From Plotosus lineatus (lineage: Eukaryota; Chordata; Actinopteri; Siluriformes; Plotosidae), in assembly GCA_024760905.1 (NCBI GenBank), contig CM045745.1:11027782-11091781 (forward strand): a DNA stretch of 64,000 bases. The letters run 5' to 3'. Positions within the stretch are counted from its first letter, which is position 1; each line of letters opens with the position of its first letter. The notes beneath the pieces were generated by a model. That model had not been told where the DNA came from. It saw only the letters and a program-made list of their open reading frames with translations, and made no database searches. This document shows, piece by piece, positions 11,401 through 21,706 of the stretch. The translations under genes were made by a program, and so were the position numbers.

Positions 11401-11799
11401 ACGCTCCACAAACAGAACATCAGAGGTTAAACGGGAGGTAAAATAGGCAACAGAAACAAGGTCAATATACAGAAAGGTGAGCCGCCTTGGTAAAACACAA
11501 TGGTTAAAATACATAGCTCATACCTATATAATTAAATATCAGTGTGAGAGTGAGGTCCTTATGTACTGTGTTGTGATTGAGTTCAGGTGTACTGCATTGG
11601 TATTCAGGTGAGCTGGAACTTGTGTTTTTTGGAAATGAAATTCTCTGTATCCATGTTGGTATGTGACTATGACCAAGTGGACCCAGGTACCGATATGAAA
11701 AGTTTCATTTCACACCAGTTCAAAAACACTGATGTTTTAATCTGAGGTTAACTGAAAGTTATCATATCAGAATTTATCTCTTATCTGTACTGTGTGTTC

Positions 11800-12115
11800 A
11801 TCAGGGTCATCGAGCCAATACCTCCTGACCTCGGGATTCGCCATTCTATCACAATCCTAACAAAGAGACTAACAGACATTCACGTTTACATTCACTCCTA
11901 TATTGTGTTCATTTTAGAGCAGGCAGGTTATCTCATAAGCATGTCTTTGGACTGTGGAATAAAACTGGACACTGGTGTATGAGGAGAAAACCCACACGAT
12001 CCCAAAGAGAGCACGAAAGCTGCACATTGAAGAGCCCGTTCAACCTTCAGATTTTAACCTTGAAACTTCTTCCTATGAGGTGAGCGTGCTAACCAATATA
12101 CTACTATGCAGACCT
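11800..12115 (-). repeat. Diverged SINE with L2-like body
   Basis: The minus strand shows a degraded head (near 12050-12110, GGTTAAAATCTGAAGG) and, further along, CACAGTCCAAAGACATGC (11944-11961), the hallmark of the L2-bodied SINE copies. Strongly diverged. Confidence 0.45.
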
Positions 12116-12670
12116 CATTTCATTACATCAAAAGTTCAGCATATTCATGTATTGCCATTAATTGAATTAAGAATTATCAAATTGATTATAGAATATAACC
12201 TATAGATCTTTTCAACTATCAGATGTTGATGTGATTTCCATTTTTTTTTTTGTGTGTGTGGGGTGTATACAAATTTCAATCCCTCTTTGTGATTAATGGA
12301 TTTGTTGGTCTTATTTTAGTCAGTTCTTCAGAAATTAATAACTTTCCTCACTGCCAGTGAAAAACGTAACCCAATTTTAATTGTTAGATTTTTGGGGTCA
12401 TACTATCTGATCATGAGTAGTATTATTTAGGACTCCAAATCCATCCTGGACTCATTGGTGAGTTTTCTCTGAGCGCGTGCTTCACTACATATGAGTTATG
12501 AATGAAGACTCATTTCAGCTCTTTGTTTGTGTCGAGCTATCAAGAACACATAATGTGTGCATTTAGGAAGTGGTCAGATTCCCTATGTAAAGAACAACCA
12601 GAATGCACAGCAATACGTATTGGAATCCTGACCATGCCATGATTAAAACGTGAAAACGTGTCCAGTGCAG
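12116..12670. other. No feature seen
   Basis: AT-rich sequence with a poly-T/TG run at 12240-12260. I see no coding potential, no clear repeat and no RNA gene here. Confidence 0.5.
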
Positions 12671-12895
12671 CTATGCCCTAGGCCTTTTGGAGGCCGGAAT
12701 CCCTGCTCGGCAGGTGGTGTTCAGGAAGGGATGCAATGGTTTCACAATTGTTTTTTTTTTTTTGCACGGATGGCACTTTGATGCCCAAGTACCATTACTG
12801 CAGAACAGGCAGGAACTGATCGCATCATTGTTGGAGGAGTGGCAATACATCCCTGTCAATAACATCATGCGGCTCATTAGGTCCATGTGAAAACA
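12671..12895 (+). pseudogene. Tc1-like transposase C-terminal relic
   Basis: The predicted peptide near 12810-12887 contains LLEEWQYIPVNNIMRLIRSM, which resembles the conserved C-terminal block of Tc1-like transposases (LEEEW..IP...I..LI.SMPRR). The DDE catalytic region is absent and upstream sequence is frame-disrupted, with a T run at 12751-12763. It is a fragment, not a gene. Confidence 0.5.
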
Positions 12896-13706
12896 AATTA
12901 CTGCTTCTTTTGATAATTAATGGAGGCCATATTGAGTATTGAACATTTATTTGGTGGCACCCATTTTATTTTTTTAAATAGATGGTCTTCAGTTTTGTTT
13001 CATGTTTCCATTTTGTGACAAATTTTTGATTGCTTCTCATTCATATTGTTAAAGACATGTATGAAATTAATTACAGATCTTTGACGGATCATTTCCGGAA
13101 TTAAAACTGAACATATATAAGTATTTCTGAGTGCTGCGTTTTCATTGGCATTGAGTATAGTATTATGGTAGTAACTAAAAGGTACAGGTTAAATCGCAAT
13201 GAGAAATTTATTGATTGATGTTATGTAATTCAGTACAGTACTGGTGATGAGTCTTACCCTACAGAGAAGGGCTATTTAAAAGATTTCAGAAGGAGGACTT
13301 TAGCATGTGTGTGTGTGTGTGTGTCAAGTCACATCTCAGTGAAATGTCGTGGACCAGCTCAAGCATATTTGTGTTATGGTGTTCCAAATAGAGGTTCTTT
13401 CTTTCTTTCTTTCTCCCTATTTGTGACAAATTCCTGACTAAATCATAGTCTAGAGCATGTGTGTGCAAACTACGGCCCGCGGGCCACATCCCGCCCGTTG
13501 GTCTTTTTAATCCAGCCCTCCGAAGATTGATTAGTACAGAATTCATGTTTGATGTGAATGATATATTGATTGCATTCATTTGACTTTTACTTGTAATGAC
13601 AGTATTTCAACACCAGTTGTGAATTAGATGCAGTCAGTTGATTTTGCAGAGCTCGAGCCACTTCCTGTTATCACTCTTCTACTACACAGAGCGCATTTGC
13701 AGCAAT

Positions 13707-14470
13707 GTCAGAGAAAAGAAAATTTGACAGTGAGTGCCGGGTGGTTCATAAGGAATAGACACCGAAATACTTTTTTTTTTTTTACTGAAGTCTGGTCAAT
13801 GGCTGTATGTTTTATTTGCCAAGAAACCACTGCGGTTTTAAAAGAATACAACATCAGCTACCAATTTTCCACCAAGCATGCTCATCACACCGACAACCTG
13901 TCACCGCAAGAACGTCTGGCTACCGCTGATAGGCTGGTCACGAGCTTGCAGGCTCAGCAAAACACCTTCATCTGAGCAACTTCAATCCAAGAATCAAACA
14001 CGAGGATATGTGCATAATTCTTTCAGGAAGCACTGTGTAAATCTGTGGTGCAGCTTGACCATGTAGTGAAGCCGGTTGTGAAACTCGTTAACTTTATTCG
14101 AGCAAGGGAACTTCACCATCGCCAGTTTATCCATTGTCTTGAAGAATCTGATGTTGATCACAGGGATTTACTTTACCTTTTAACGTCTGCTGGTTCAGTT
14201 TGGGGAAAGTATGTCAGAAAGTGTGGAGCTCAAACAGGAGCTTATTTCATTTTTGAAGCTCCTTGAAAACACTGATAATGTTCTTGAGCTGAGAGACACA
14301 GATTGGCTGAGATTTAGCTTTTACTGTGGGCAAACTGATACACATGAACGAGCTGAATGTAAAGCTACAAGGGAAAAAAAAGTTTGTGCATGAAATGCAA
14401 GCAAACATCAGAGCCTTCAAAACCAGGCTAGTTTTATTTTCAAAGCAAATGTCAGACAAGTCATTCACTC
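13707..14470 (+). pseudogene. Broken hAT transposase (GTF2IRD2/ZBED-like)
   Basis: Starts with MSEKRKFDSECRVVHKE and hits a stop. A frame-shifted continuation reads EVWSMAVCFICQETTAVLKE and YNISYQFSTKHAHHTD, a BED-finger-like C..C....H..H arrangement at the N-terminus of Charlie-type transposases. Later frames hold KPVVKLVNFIRARELHHRQF and LNVKLQGKKKFVHEMQANIR, which look like the hAT dimerisation part. Several frame breaks and a poly-T insertion show it is dead. Similarity to domesticated GTF2IRD2/FAM200-type genes reflects shared hAT ancestry. Confidence 0.65.
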
Positions 14471-14484
14471 ATTTCCTCCGCACT

Positions 14485-14779
14485 TCTTCTTTTCCTTTCT
14501 GCTGTTCCCTTTTTTCTCAGGGGTCACTACAGCGAATCATTGCATGTTTGATTTGGCATAGGTTTTTACGTTGGATGCCCTTCCTGACACAATTCTATTA
14601 GCAAGGGACGTTAACACGGTGACAGCGAAGTAGCCTACTCTTGTCGAAAGTCAGCAATGGTTCTTTGACATGCCTCTCACCATAGACAATGAGAGACATG
14701 GCTGGCCTTTGATAACCCAGTTAGCTGCACTGGGGGGACAGTGACGACCTTGTGGAGAGTGGGACTCGAACCCCCAACG
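14485..14779 (-). mobile_element. SINE tail b nested in hAT relic
   Basis: On the minus strand the copy starts at the B box (GGGGGTTCGAGTCCCAC), lacks the first part of the head, and ends with the RTE-type tail (TGTCAGGAAGGGCATCC ... GACCCCTGAGAAAA). It sits within the hAT element, so the SINE insertion is the younger event. Confidence 0.75.
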
Positions 14780-14835
14780 AGCCAAAATATTTGCCCACCA
14801 CTGGTCTAGAGTAATATTTGAATTTATCAATTTAA

Positions 14836-14922
14836 AGGTGGGCAGTGGTGGCCCGGTGGTAAGGTACCAGATTACCAATCCCAAGGTTGGGGATTCAAGC
14901 CACACTGTCAGTGTTTGGTGAA
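14836..14922 (+). repeat. SINE head fragment
   Basis: GGGCAGTGGTGGCCCGGTGGT followed by CCCAAGGTTGGGGATTCAAG is the tRNA-like head of the same SINE family. The copy breaks off after about 85 bp. Confidence 0.55.
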
Positions 14923-15179
14923 TAAATGCATCAAAATCTCCAGTACATGCCTGGGAAATAATATCATATAAACAAGTACATATGGTGAACACAGTTTTTG
15001 AAATAATTTGAATACTTCCTAGTTTCCCACCCTTTTCACGCTCAATTTTGTGACAAGAGAAAGATCTCATTATTTTCACGTCCTGCTGAGCCTCTGCTAA
15101 GGTCTCCACATGTCCAATAACTACATGACTCGGAACACAGGTGCACGCACGATGGATGAACCACAGAATTTACATGTGT

Positions 15180-15545
15180 GTGGTGTGACGACGGGAACAT
15201 ATGAATCAGACCCAAAGATGAAGGAGACCATGTACGAAGATTCAACAACTTTATTTTAGCACAGGGGGAAGCAAAATCACTGGGGATAATTCTTAAACGG
15301 AATTGGTTGAGCACAAGGCAGGATACCAGGAGTCAGAGAGATCACGGGGAAACAGAATCACATGGAAGGACAATCTTCTGATGCCGGAGGGAAGCACGCC
15401 GCTCCTCTTTATAGCTCGCTGATTGCTGAGTGCATTCAAATGCGCTGTCTGGATTTCGCCTGCAGGTAACAGCCACGCCCTTTGCCAGCGCCTGCAGTGC
15501 ATGGGGAGAAAGAGAGAGCGTGAGAGAGAGCGAGAGAGAGAGAGT
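15180..15545 (-). repeat. LTR-like repeat, copy 1
   Basis: Closely resembles 20695-21120: both share GACCCAAAGATG, ACTTTATTT/AACTTTATTTTAGCACAGGG, GAGTCAGAGAGATCACGGGG, CTTTATAGCTCGCTGATTGC and CTGGATTTCGCCTGC in order, followed by GA-rich sequence. On the minus strand this gives a CTATAAAG TATA-like motif upstream of an AATAAA-like signal, as in an LTR. Interpretation as a solo LTR is inference; no internal retroelement genes are seen. Confidence 0.45.
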
Positions 15546-15999
15546 TAGAACGACTTTTTGAATTGTCTGACTAATAATTTGATCATTATTTTACTCCAAG
15601 GAATATTATCCTGCATCTACCAGGCTTTAATGCATATTGACCTAATAAGTTTAAAGAAAGGGTAAAAAAAAAATTTTTTTTTTTCTAAATCTGCAGAAAA
15701 TATAAAAGGTCAGTGTCACACAATTCAGTATCAGTTAAGTGATCCGACCCATATGCAAGTATAAACTACAAAGATCTAGATGTATTTTGATTTTTATTAT
15801 GTTTCTGCATAGTGCTACCAAAATGCTTGAAAGGTTTTAATGAGGTACAATTACACAGCTCTCAGGCTCTCTACCTTTCCTGGGCTGGGAGCTCATCTGT
15901 CCCCATCATGAGTTTTAAAAATAAAGAGTCCATGGAACGCTTGTTTTGGGTGATTTTTTTTTTTTTTTTTTTTTTTGCTTAGGGTCCTGAAAAGCATAT
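15546..15999. other. No gene; low-complexity AT-rich sequence
   Basis: Contains poly-A/T runs at 15661-15686 and 15955-15976. No coding or recognised repeat signal otherwise. Confidence 0.5.
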
Positions 16000-16256
16000 A
16001 TTCATTCATTCACTCATTCATTTATTTTCTGAACCGATTAACCCTAATTTGGGTCACGGGGAGGCTGTTCCCCATCTCAGCCGACTGAGCAAAGGCAGAG
16101 TACACCCTGGACAGCTCACCAGGCCATCGCAGGGCGGAAACACGCTGACGGCTATGCAGCCTACTCCTGACGATGGTTCTTTTACATGAACCTCACACCA
16201 TATACAGTGAGAGACATGTCTGGCCTTTGATAACCCAGTTAGCTGCACTGGGGGGT
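16000..16256 (-). mobile_element. SINE tail a, 5'-truncated
   Basis: On the minus strand it begins in the body (CCCAGTGCAGCTAACTGGG), passes CCATCGTCAGGAGTAGGC and ends in tail a (GATGGCCTGGTGAGC ... GGTTAATCGGTTCAGAAAAT). A GAATG-type tail is visible as CATTCATTCACTCATTCATT at 16002-16022. Confidence 0.7.
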
Positions 16257-16460
16257 GTATGGCATATACTAAAACATTTATGCACCTCAAGTTTGGTGGA
16301 TGGCGCTAAAATTAATCTTCCCCGACATCCGCCTCTAATTCTGATTGGTTCACTAAATGAGGAATAACAGACTCTGTTCTATGTTGACAGATGAAAATAT
16401 AAGATCCTGACCTGATCTAGCATCACCGCTACCACCAGCCCACAGTGTGTATGAATGTGT

Positions 16461-16491
<31 letters not shown>

Positions 16492-16504
16492 CAGAAAATA
16501 AGCA

Positions 16505-17480
16505 GCCAAATATCTATCAGTACCTCTGTGTAGGTCAGAGTACTTCAAGCATGTCTGTAATTTGATGCGAGCGATTTGTCAGTGACAGATTTCAGCTCTC
16601 ACTCTGGACTTACATTTCATTCTGCTTGTTATATAAGTGAGATATCTTTTTCATGGAGACTTTTGTTAAAGATCTTCATTTCCCTCGAATAATCTTACTG
16701 TTATAAATAAATAGAAATTAAATAAATATAAATTAAAAAATACAATAATTATTGACATTTTATAAACCAGGATCAGAACAATACTTCAGAAGAGTTCAAA
16801 TGAACACTCTTGTTCATGGTGTGTAACTACACATCATGGCCAAAAGTATGTGGACACCCGACCATTAGACTCATATGTGGTTCTTCGTCAAACTGTAGCC
16901 ACAAAGTTTTAATTACACATTTGTCTTGTATACGGAAGCATTGCAGTTTCACCTCAGTGGATCTGAGGGGGACAGACCTGTTCCAGTATGACTATATCCC
17001 TGGGTCACATCGAGATCCATAAAGAAAGCTGGCATGGAAAAATAGGAGTGTTGACCTCAACCTCACTGAACACTTTTGGAATAATGAAATGCTGATCATA
17101 CCCCTGGCCTTCTCGTCTAACGTTAGTGCCTGACCTGACTAACACCCTTGTGGCTCAATAAGCACAAATGTCCAGAGCAAGGCTTCATAATCTAATGGAA
17201 TGTATCTACAACTTCAAAAGGGCAAATCTGTCCACAAGCCTTTGACCATAATGAATATATACTGATGTTATATTCAGTAATGTAAACACAGTACTGTCTC
17301 TTTCTATAAAAACTGTTGAAAGATTTGAGATATAAAAGTAAACTCTGTATGTAATTTAAAAAAGACCCTGTGTTCTGCTCCAGCTCATGAATAGCTTTGT
17401 TGTGGCACCTGCAGCCATCTTGTGGTGCTTCCAATAACTGCATTGAGGAGCCTCCACTGATCAAAACAACGAATTGTATG
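16505..17480 (+). repeat. Local duplication, left copy
   Basis: Shares long stretches in the same order with 18948-20130: GCCAAATATCTATCA, CCTCTGTGTAGGTCAGAGTA, TTATAAACCAGGATCAGAAC, the embedded mariner-like element, and CCTCCACTGATCA near the end. The two units lie about 2.4 kb apart and are moderately diverged. I do not recognise a gene in either unit. Confidence 0.7.
16836..17255 (+). mobile_element. Tc1/mariner-like non-autonomous element, copy 1
   Basis: Opens with ATGGCCAAAAGTATGTGGAC and ends near TGTCCACAAGCCTTTGACCA, an inverted and decayed form of the start. The interior has CCTCAACCTCACTGAACAC and CTTGTGGCTCAATAAGCACA, which resemble Tc1-like transposase DNA (the DLN(P)TEH block). 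No open frame survives. Confidence 0.7.
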
Positions 17481-17577
17481 TATGTTGATATAACTGTCAA
17501 AATTGTTGAATCCCGGTGCTAAAGGAGGGTGTTTATTGCATATGGAGAATGTGATATATATTTTATATATCATCATT

Positions 17578-17765
17578 TACAGCAGTATTGTGGATCAGTG
17601 GTAAGCACGTTTGCCTCCCAGCAAGAAAGTCCTGGGTTTGGTAAGGTCATTTCTGAGTGGAGTTTGCATGTTCTCCCTTTGTATGTGTGGGTTTCCTCTG
17701 TGTACTCTGGTTTTGTCCAACAGCCCAAAGACCTGAAAATTGGACGAAATTGTTGTTGAAACTTG
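17578..17765 (+). repeat. Diverged SINE head with L2-like body
   Basis: GTGGATCAGTGGTAAGCACGT, GTTTGCCTCCCAGCAAGAAA and TGTGGGTTTCCTCTG in order match the other L2-bodied SINEs; truncated after about 180 bp. Confidence 0.55.
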
Positions 17766-17806
17766 GCTAGAAGTGTATGTGGGGTGGGGTGGGGTGGGGT
17801 GGGGGG

Positions 17807-18165
17807 CAGTGGTGGCCTCGTGGTATAGGGTGCTGGACCACTGATCCTAAGGTTGGGGGTTCAATCCCTACTCACCACAGGTTGTCACTGCCCCCCCCCA
17901 CCCCACCCACCCACCCACCCAGTGCAGCTAACTGCATTATCAAAGGCCGGCCGTGTCTCTCACTGTCTACGGTGTTAAGTTCATGTAAAAGAACCATTGC
18001 TGACTTTCGACAAAAGTAGCTGCAAAACCATCAGCATGTTTCCGCCCTGCGATGGCTTGGCGTATCGTCCAGGGTGTACTCTGCCCTCGCCCGGAGTCAA
18101 CTGGGATGGGCGTCAGCCTCCCCGTGACCCTAATTAGGATTAAGCGATTACAGAAAATGAACTGA
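17807..18165 (+). mobile_element. tRNA-headed SINE, tail a
   Basis: Full-length: head GGCAGTGGTGGCCTCGTGGT, B-box-like GGGGGTTCAATCCC, an expanded C-rich (CCCA)n run at 17890-17921, body GGCCGGCCGTGTCTCTCAC, tail a from GCGATGGCTTGGCG to TAATTAGGATTAAGCGATTA. A G-rich (GGGGT)n run precedes it at 17780-17804. Confidence 0.8.
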
Positions 18166-18189
18166 ACTCGGCTATAAGTGTGAATAGTT

Positions 18190-18190
18190 G

Positions 18191-18228
<38 letters not shown>

Positions 18229-18287
18229 TGTGTTACGTGTGTGTGTGTGTGTGTACGTGTGTTACGTGTGTGTGTGTGTGTGTGTGT
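18190..18287. repeat. (TG)n microsatellite with ACGTG interruptions
   Basis: A (TG)n tract broken by repeated TACGTGTGTTACGTG units, indicating local unit duplication. Confidence 0.9.
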
Positions 18288-18405
18288 TGGCCCTTTAATG
18301 GACTGGTGAGCTGATTAGGATGTACCCTGCCTTTGCCAAGAGTTGGCTCAGAAATGTTATAGCCTTCCCACGACCAAGTAGGATTAAATAGTTTGAGAAA
18401 TTATA
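18288..18405 (+). repeat. Diverged SINE tail fragment
   Basis: GGACTGGTGAGCTGATTAGG, GTACCCTGCCTTTGCC and AGTAGGATTAAATAGTTTGAG follow the order of tail-a/L2-type SINE ends. No head. Confidence 0.45.
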
Positions 18406-18446
18406 ACAGTCATTTACATATCTTTTATTACAATGGATAAAAGAAA

Positions 18447-18600
18447 GGGACAGTGCTGGCATAGTGGTTAAGGTGATGGGTGACTGATACGAAAATCCTT
18501 GAATTGAAACCCTCAATTGCTCAGTTGTGCATAAAAAATGATAATTGAAAGTCATTCTGGATAACAGTGCTTGCCAAATGCTGTAAATGTAAACATGTAA
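18447..18600 (+). repeat. tRNA-like SINE, 'TCGCTCTGGATAA' type
   Basis: Contains GCATAGTGGTTAAGGTGATG, CCCTCAATTGCTCAGTTGTG and GAAAGTCATTCTGGATAACA followed by AAATGCTGTAAATGTAAA. This is the order of a tRNA-derived repeat that I remember as common in otophysan fish. A second copy is at 29548-29705. The taxonomic implication is weak. Confidence 0.55.
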
Positions 18601-18947
18601 ATGGTATAGAAAATTGATAAATGTATGAAATCAGACCGTATATAGTGTGTGTGTGTGTGTGTGTGTGTGTGAAGTAGGAATATAATTTTATGCATGCTTC
18701 ATCAATTACTTCATTTCCTGAACCATCCCTTCATTTTCTAAGCTGCTTGATCCTAATTAGGGACGCAGAGACCCATCTCAGCCGTCTCTGAGCGAGAACT
18801 GAGACTTAAAAATTCATGAGGGAAAGAAAGACTGGTCTTTTATTCACTCAAATCATATGTCCATCTCAATATTTCAGGCATTGGTTTTTATTTTTCTGAA
18901 ATGTGTGTGAAATGTAGGATCATGGTCTTAGGTTTGACTCTGTGGCG

Positions 18948-20130
18948 CCAAATATCTATCAATACCTCTGTGTAGGTCAGAGTACTTCAAGCATGTCTGT
19001 AATATTATGCCTGCGATTTTTCAGTAACAGATTTCAGCTCTTGCCCTGGATGGCATTTCAGTCTGCTCGATATTCTAACTGTTTGACTCATGGGGACTTT
19101 GCTGAATTTTCTCATTTCCCTTATAAAATTTCGCAGCGAAAAATCAACAATACACATAAATAAATTAATATAAATAAACAAGTACAATAATTATTAATGT
19201 TTTATAAACCAGGATCAGAACAATTCTTTGTGAGAGGTAAAGTGTTCTGAATTTTCTGCTGGATTTCTATTTTGTATGTTTCTCTAGAGATCCGTTTCTG
19301 CTGAGTAAATAAATCTTAATTTAAATACTAATGAATTGTTTTGTCTGTGTGCAGAGAAACTCCTCTAAAAGCTTGTAGACCGTACTGTAGGAGAACATTC
19401 TTTCCAAATTCAAATACTGTACTGTATAACTGACCAAAAAATATAACTAGTGCTGAAGATGTGGACATTCATGGCGTGTAACTGTGCCATATGGCCCACA
19501 GTATGTAAACACATCACACCCATATGTGGTTCTTCTCCAAGCTGTTGAGCAGAATGTCCTTGTGTCCTGTCGCATTAGTTTCACTTTACTTGAACTAAGT
19601 GGAGTAAACCTGATTCAATAAAACAATGCAATTTGCACAAAATGAGGTTCATAAAAACATGGTTCGCCAAAGTTAGGGTGAAAAAACAAATCTGTCTTGT
19701 ACAGAGCCTTGACCTCAACTCTACTGAACACCTTGTGATTGCTGAGTGAACTCCTAGCCTCCTTACCTGATTGCAGTGTCTGACATCTCTAAAACTCTTG
19801 TGGCTAAATTAATACAAATGTTCTGAGCTGCAGTCCAAACTCTAGGAGGTCAGAGCAGTGTGTGCCGGTATATGTGTAATAGCAATGGATAAGTCTACAA
19901 TGGGATGTCCAAAAGGCGCATATTGGTGTGATGGACAGGTGTCCACAAACTTTTGGCCATATTGTGTTTATTTATCTGCTAGTAAATCAAATGATTCTGC
20001 CTAACTGAGTACAGTTTACCAGTTTAAGTTACAGCAGGTGGCGAGTAGCTTTCCAGTGACACCTATATCCGTATTTCAATGATTGCACTGAAGAACCTCC
20101 ACTGATCACAGTAACTGATCAATAAATTAC
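18948..20130 (+). repeat. Local duplication, right copy
   Basis: The partner of 16505-17480, somewhat longer. It retains the same leading block, the same embedded mariner-like element and the same CCTCCACTGATCA end. Unassigned sequence of no known coding function lies between the shared blocks. Confidence 0.7.
19490..19970 (+). mobile_element. Tc1/mariner-like non-autonomous element, copy 2
   Basis: Starts ATGGCCCACAGTATGTAAAC and ends GTCCACAAACTTTTGGCCAT, which is inverted relative to the start of the family. The interior contains GACCTCAACTCTACTGAACA and CTTGTGGCTAAATTAATAC. It occupies the same relative position as 16836-17255 in the other duplicate, so it predates the duplication. Confidence 0.7.
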
Positions 20131-20234
20131 GTATATGTTGACATACAGTTAATCTGGTTGTATGGCTGTCCATGGAAACATGCCTGTTTTAAAGTATTCT
20201 TCCAAGACTAAATATGTTTTTGTTTATTTGTATT

Positions 20235-20575
20235 CATTCCTTTTCTGAACAGCTTAATCCCATTAGGATTGTAGGGAGGCTAGCACCAATCTCAGCTGAC
20301 CCTGGGCGAGGACAGAGAACACCCTGGATAACTCGCCAGGTCATCACAGGGCAGAAACACACTGACCACTCTACAGCCTACTCTTTATGAAAGTCAGCAA
20401 AGGTTCTTTTACATGAAGCTCACACCATAGACAGTGAGAGACATGGCCGGCCTTTGATAACCCAGTTAGCTACACTGGAGGGACAGTGACAACCCATTGA
20501 GAATGGGGCTTGAACCCCCAACCTTGGGATCAGTAATCCGGCACCTTACCACCAGGCCACCACTGCCCTATTTGT
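20235..20575 (-). mobile_element. tRNA-headed SINE, tail a
   Basis: On the minus strand: head GGCAGTGGTGGCCTGGTGGTA, GTTGGGGGTTCAAGCCCCA, body GGCCGGCCATGTCTCTCACTG, and tail a ending in TCCTAATGGGATTAAGCTG. Complete apart from the very end. Confidence 0.75.
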
Positions 20576-20694
20576 CCTCAAATACTGTTAAAAATAAAGG
20601 TGGATAGACAATGCAAACCGTAATAGGGAGCATAGACGCGGAGTAGTTGTCAAGAGGGTTTGAATCTTAGTGGGTGGTCATAGTAGCGGCGCGA

Positions 20695-21120
20695 TAGAAA
20701 AGCGACATGTGACGCTGGGAGCATATCAGTGGGACCCAAAGATGCAGGAGACCAAGCACAATGAAACAATGACTTTTATTTGAGCACAGGGGAAGCACGG
20801 GAGCTCGGAAGTTGAGATCACCGTAGCGGTGAGGGAAAAAAATACGAAAAATAAGAATCACTGGGAATATATATCAACAAGGAAAACTGGTCAAGCACGG
20901 AACTGGTAACCAGGTGTCAGAGAGATTACGGGGGAGACGGAATCGCATGAAGGGATCAATCTTCTGACACTGGAGGGAAGTCCACCGCTCCGCTTTATAG
21001 TTCGCTGATGGCTGAGTGAATTCAGGTGCGCTCTCTGGATTTCGCCTGCGGGTAACAGCCACGCCCCTCGTCAGCGCCTGCAGTGTATGGGGAGAGAGAG
21101 AGAAGAGAGTTAAACGCCGC
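20695..21120 (-). repeat. LTR-like repeat, copy 2
   Basis: Second copy of the repeat at 15180-15545, with extra sequence in the middle (about 20800-20880). On the minus strand it has a CTATAAAG motif and, downstream, an AATAAAAG signal. A minus-strand open frame across it carries no recognised domain. Confidence 0.45.
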
Positions 21121-21404
21121 CAACCAGCACAGACCATAGCACGACCAATGCAAATTGATTTTCTTGGCGGAAGGTTTACAAATTTTGAAATTCGTGTCAA
21201 GAGGTTTTGCGAATCTACGTACAAGTGAATATTTTGAAGCTTGAATGTGTATATTGCGATAAACGTGTACGGCAATCTTTACAACTGATTTGCAAGTACT
21301 GTACTGTAATTTGCAATTGTTTTGGGGAAAACAGCAAATTTGTCATAAAACATGTTTTTTTCCGCTTTTTCTTTTCAAGCCATTTATTAATCTGTTTAGT
21401 TTTT

Positions 21405-21515
21405 GTGACCCACTTAATTCTAATTAGGGTCACAGGGCGGCTGGTGCCCATCCCAGCCAACTCTAGGCGAGGGCAGAGTACACCCTGGATAACTCGCAGG
21501 GGCCATTGCAAGGTC
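21405..21515 (-). repeat. SINE tail-a fragment
   Basis: Minus strand reads CCCTGCGAGTTATCCAGGGT, then GGCTGGGATGGGCACCAGCC and GTGACCCTAATTAGAATTAA: tail a without head. Confidence 0.65.
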
Positions 21516-21706
21516 TCCAACTTATCGTTTTTCTTTGCGAATGGAAAACGAATAATTTGTGTGCAAAACGACTTTGCGATCTTCTTGAGCTATGTGCGAA
21601 CTGTTTGAGAAGAGTTTGAGACTATTCCTTGTCAAAGCTCGTTTTGTGATATTTGTGTAAATTGTTGATGCTGTGAGCCAAATTTGAGGATGAAAAGTGG
21701 CAGATG

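Larger units (their letters stand above)
13456..14803 (+). mobile_element. hAT transposon relic with 8-bp TSD
   Basis: Flanked by the 8-bp duplication GTCTAGAG (13448-13455 and 14804-14811), the size typical of hAT elements. The ends are imperfect inverted repeats: CATGTGTGTGCAAACTACGG on the left, and on the right a sequence whose complement reads CAGTGGTGGGCAAATATTTT. The left side includes the GGCCCGCGGGCC motif of many Charlie-like hATs. It carries broken transposase sequence and an inserted SINE at about 14485-14779. Confidence 0.8.

Noticed and set aside
17769..17921. CRISPR-like or designed tandem array (GGGGT / CCCA runs)
   Set aside because: They are simple-sequence expansions beside and inside a SINE; there are no spacers, and the DNA is from a eukaryote.
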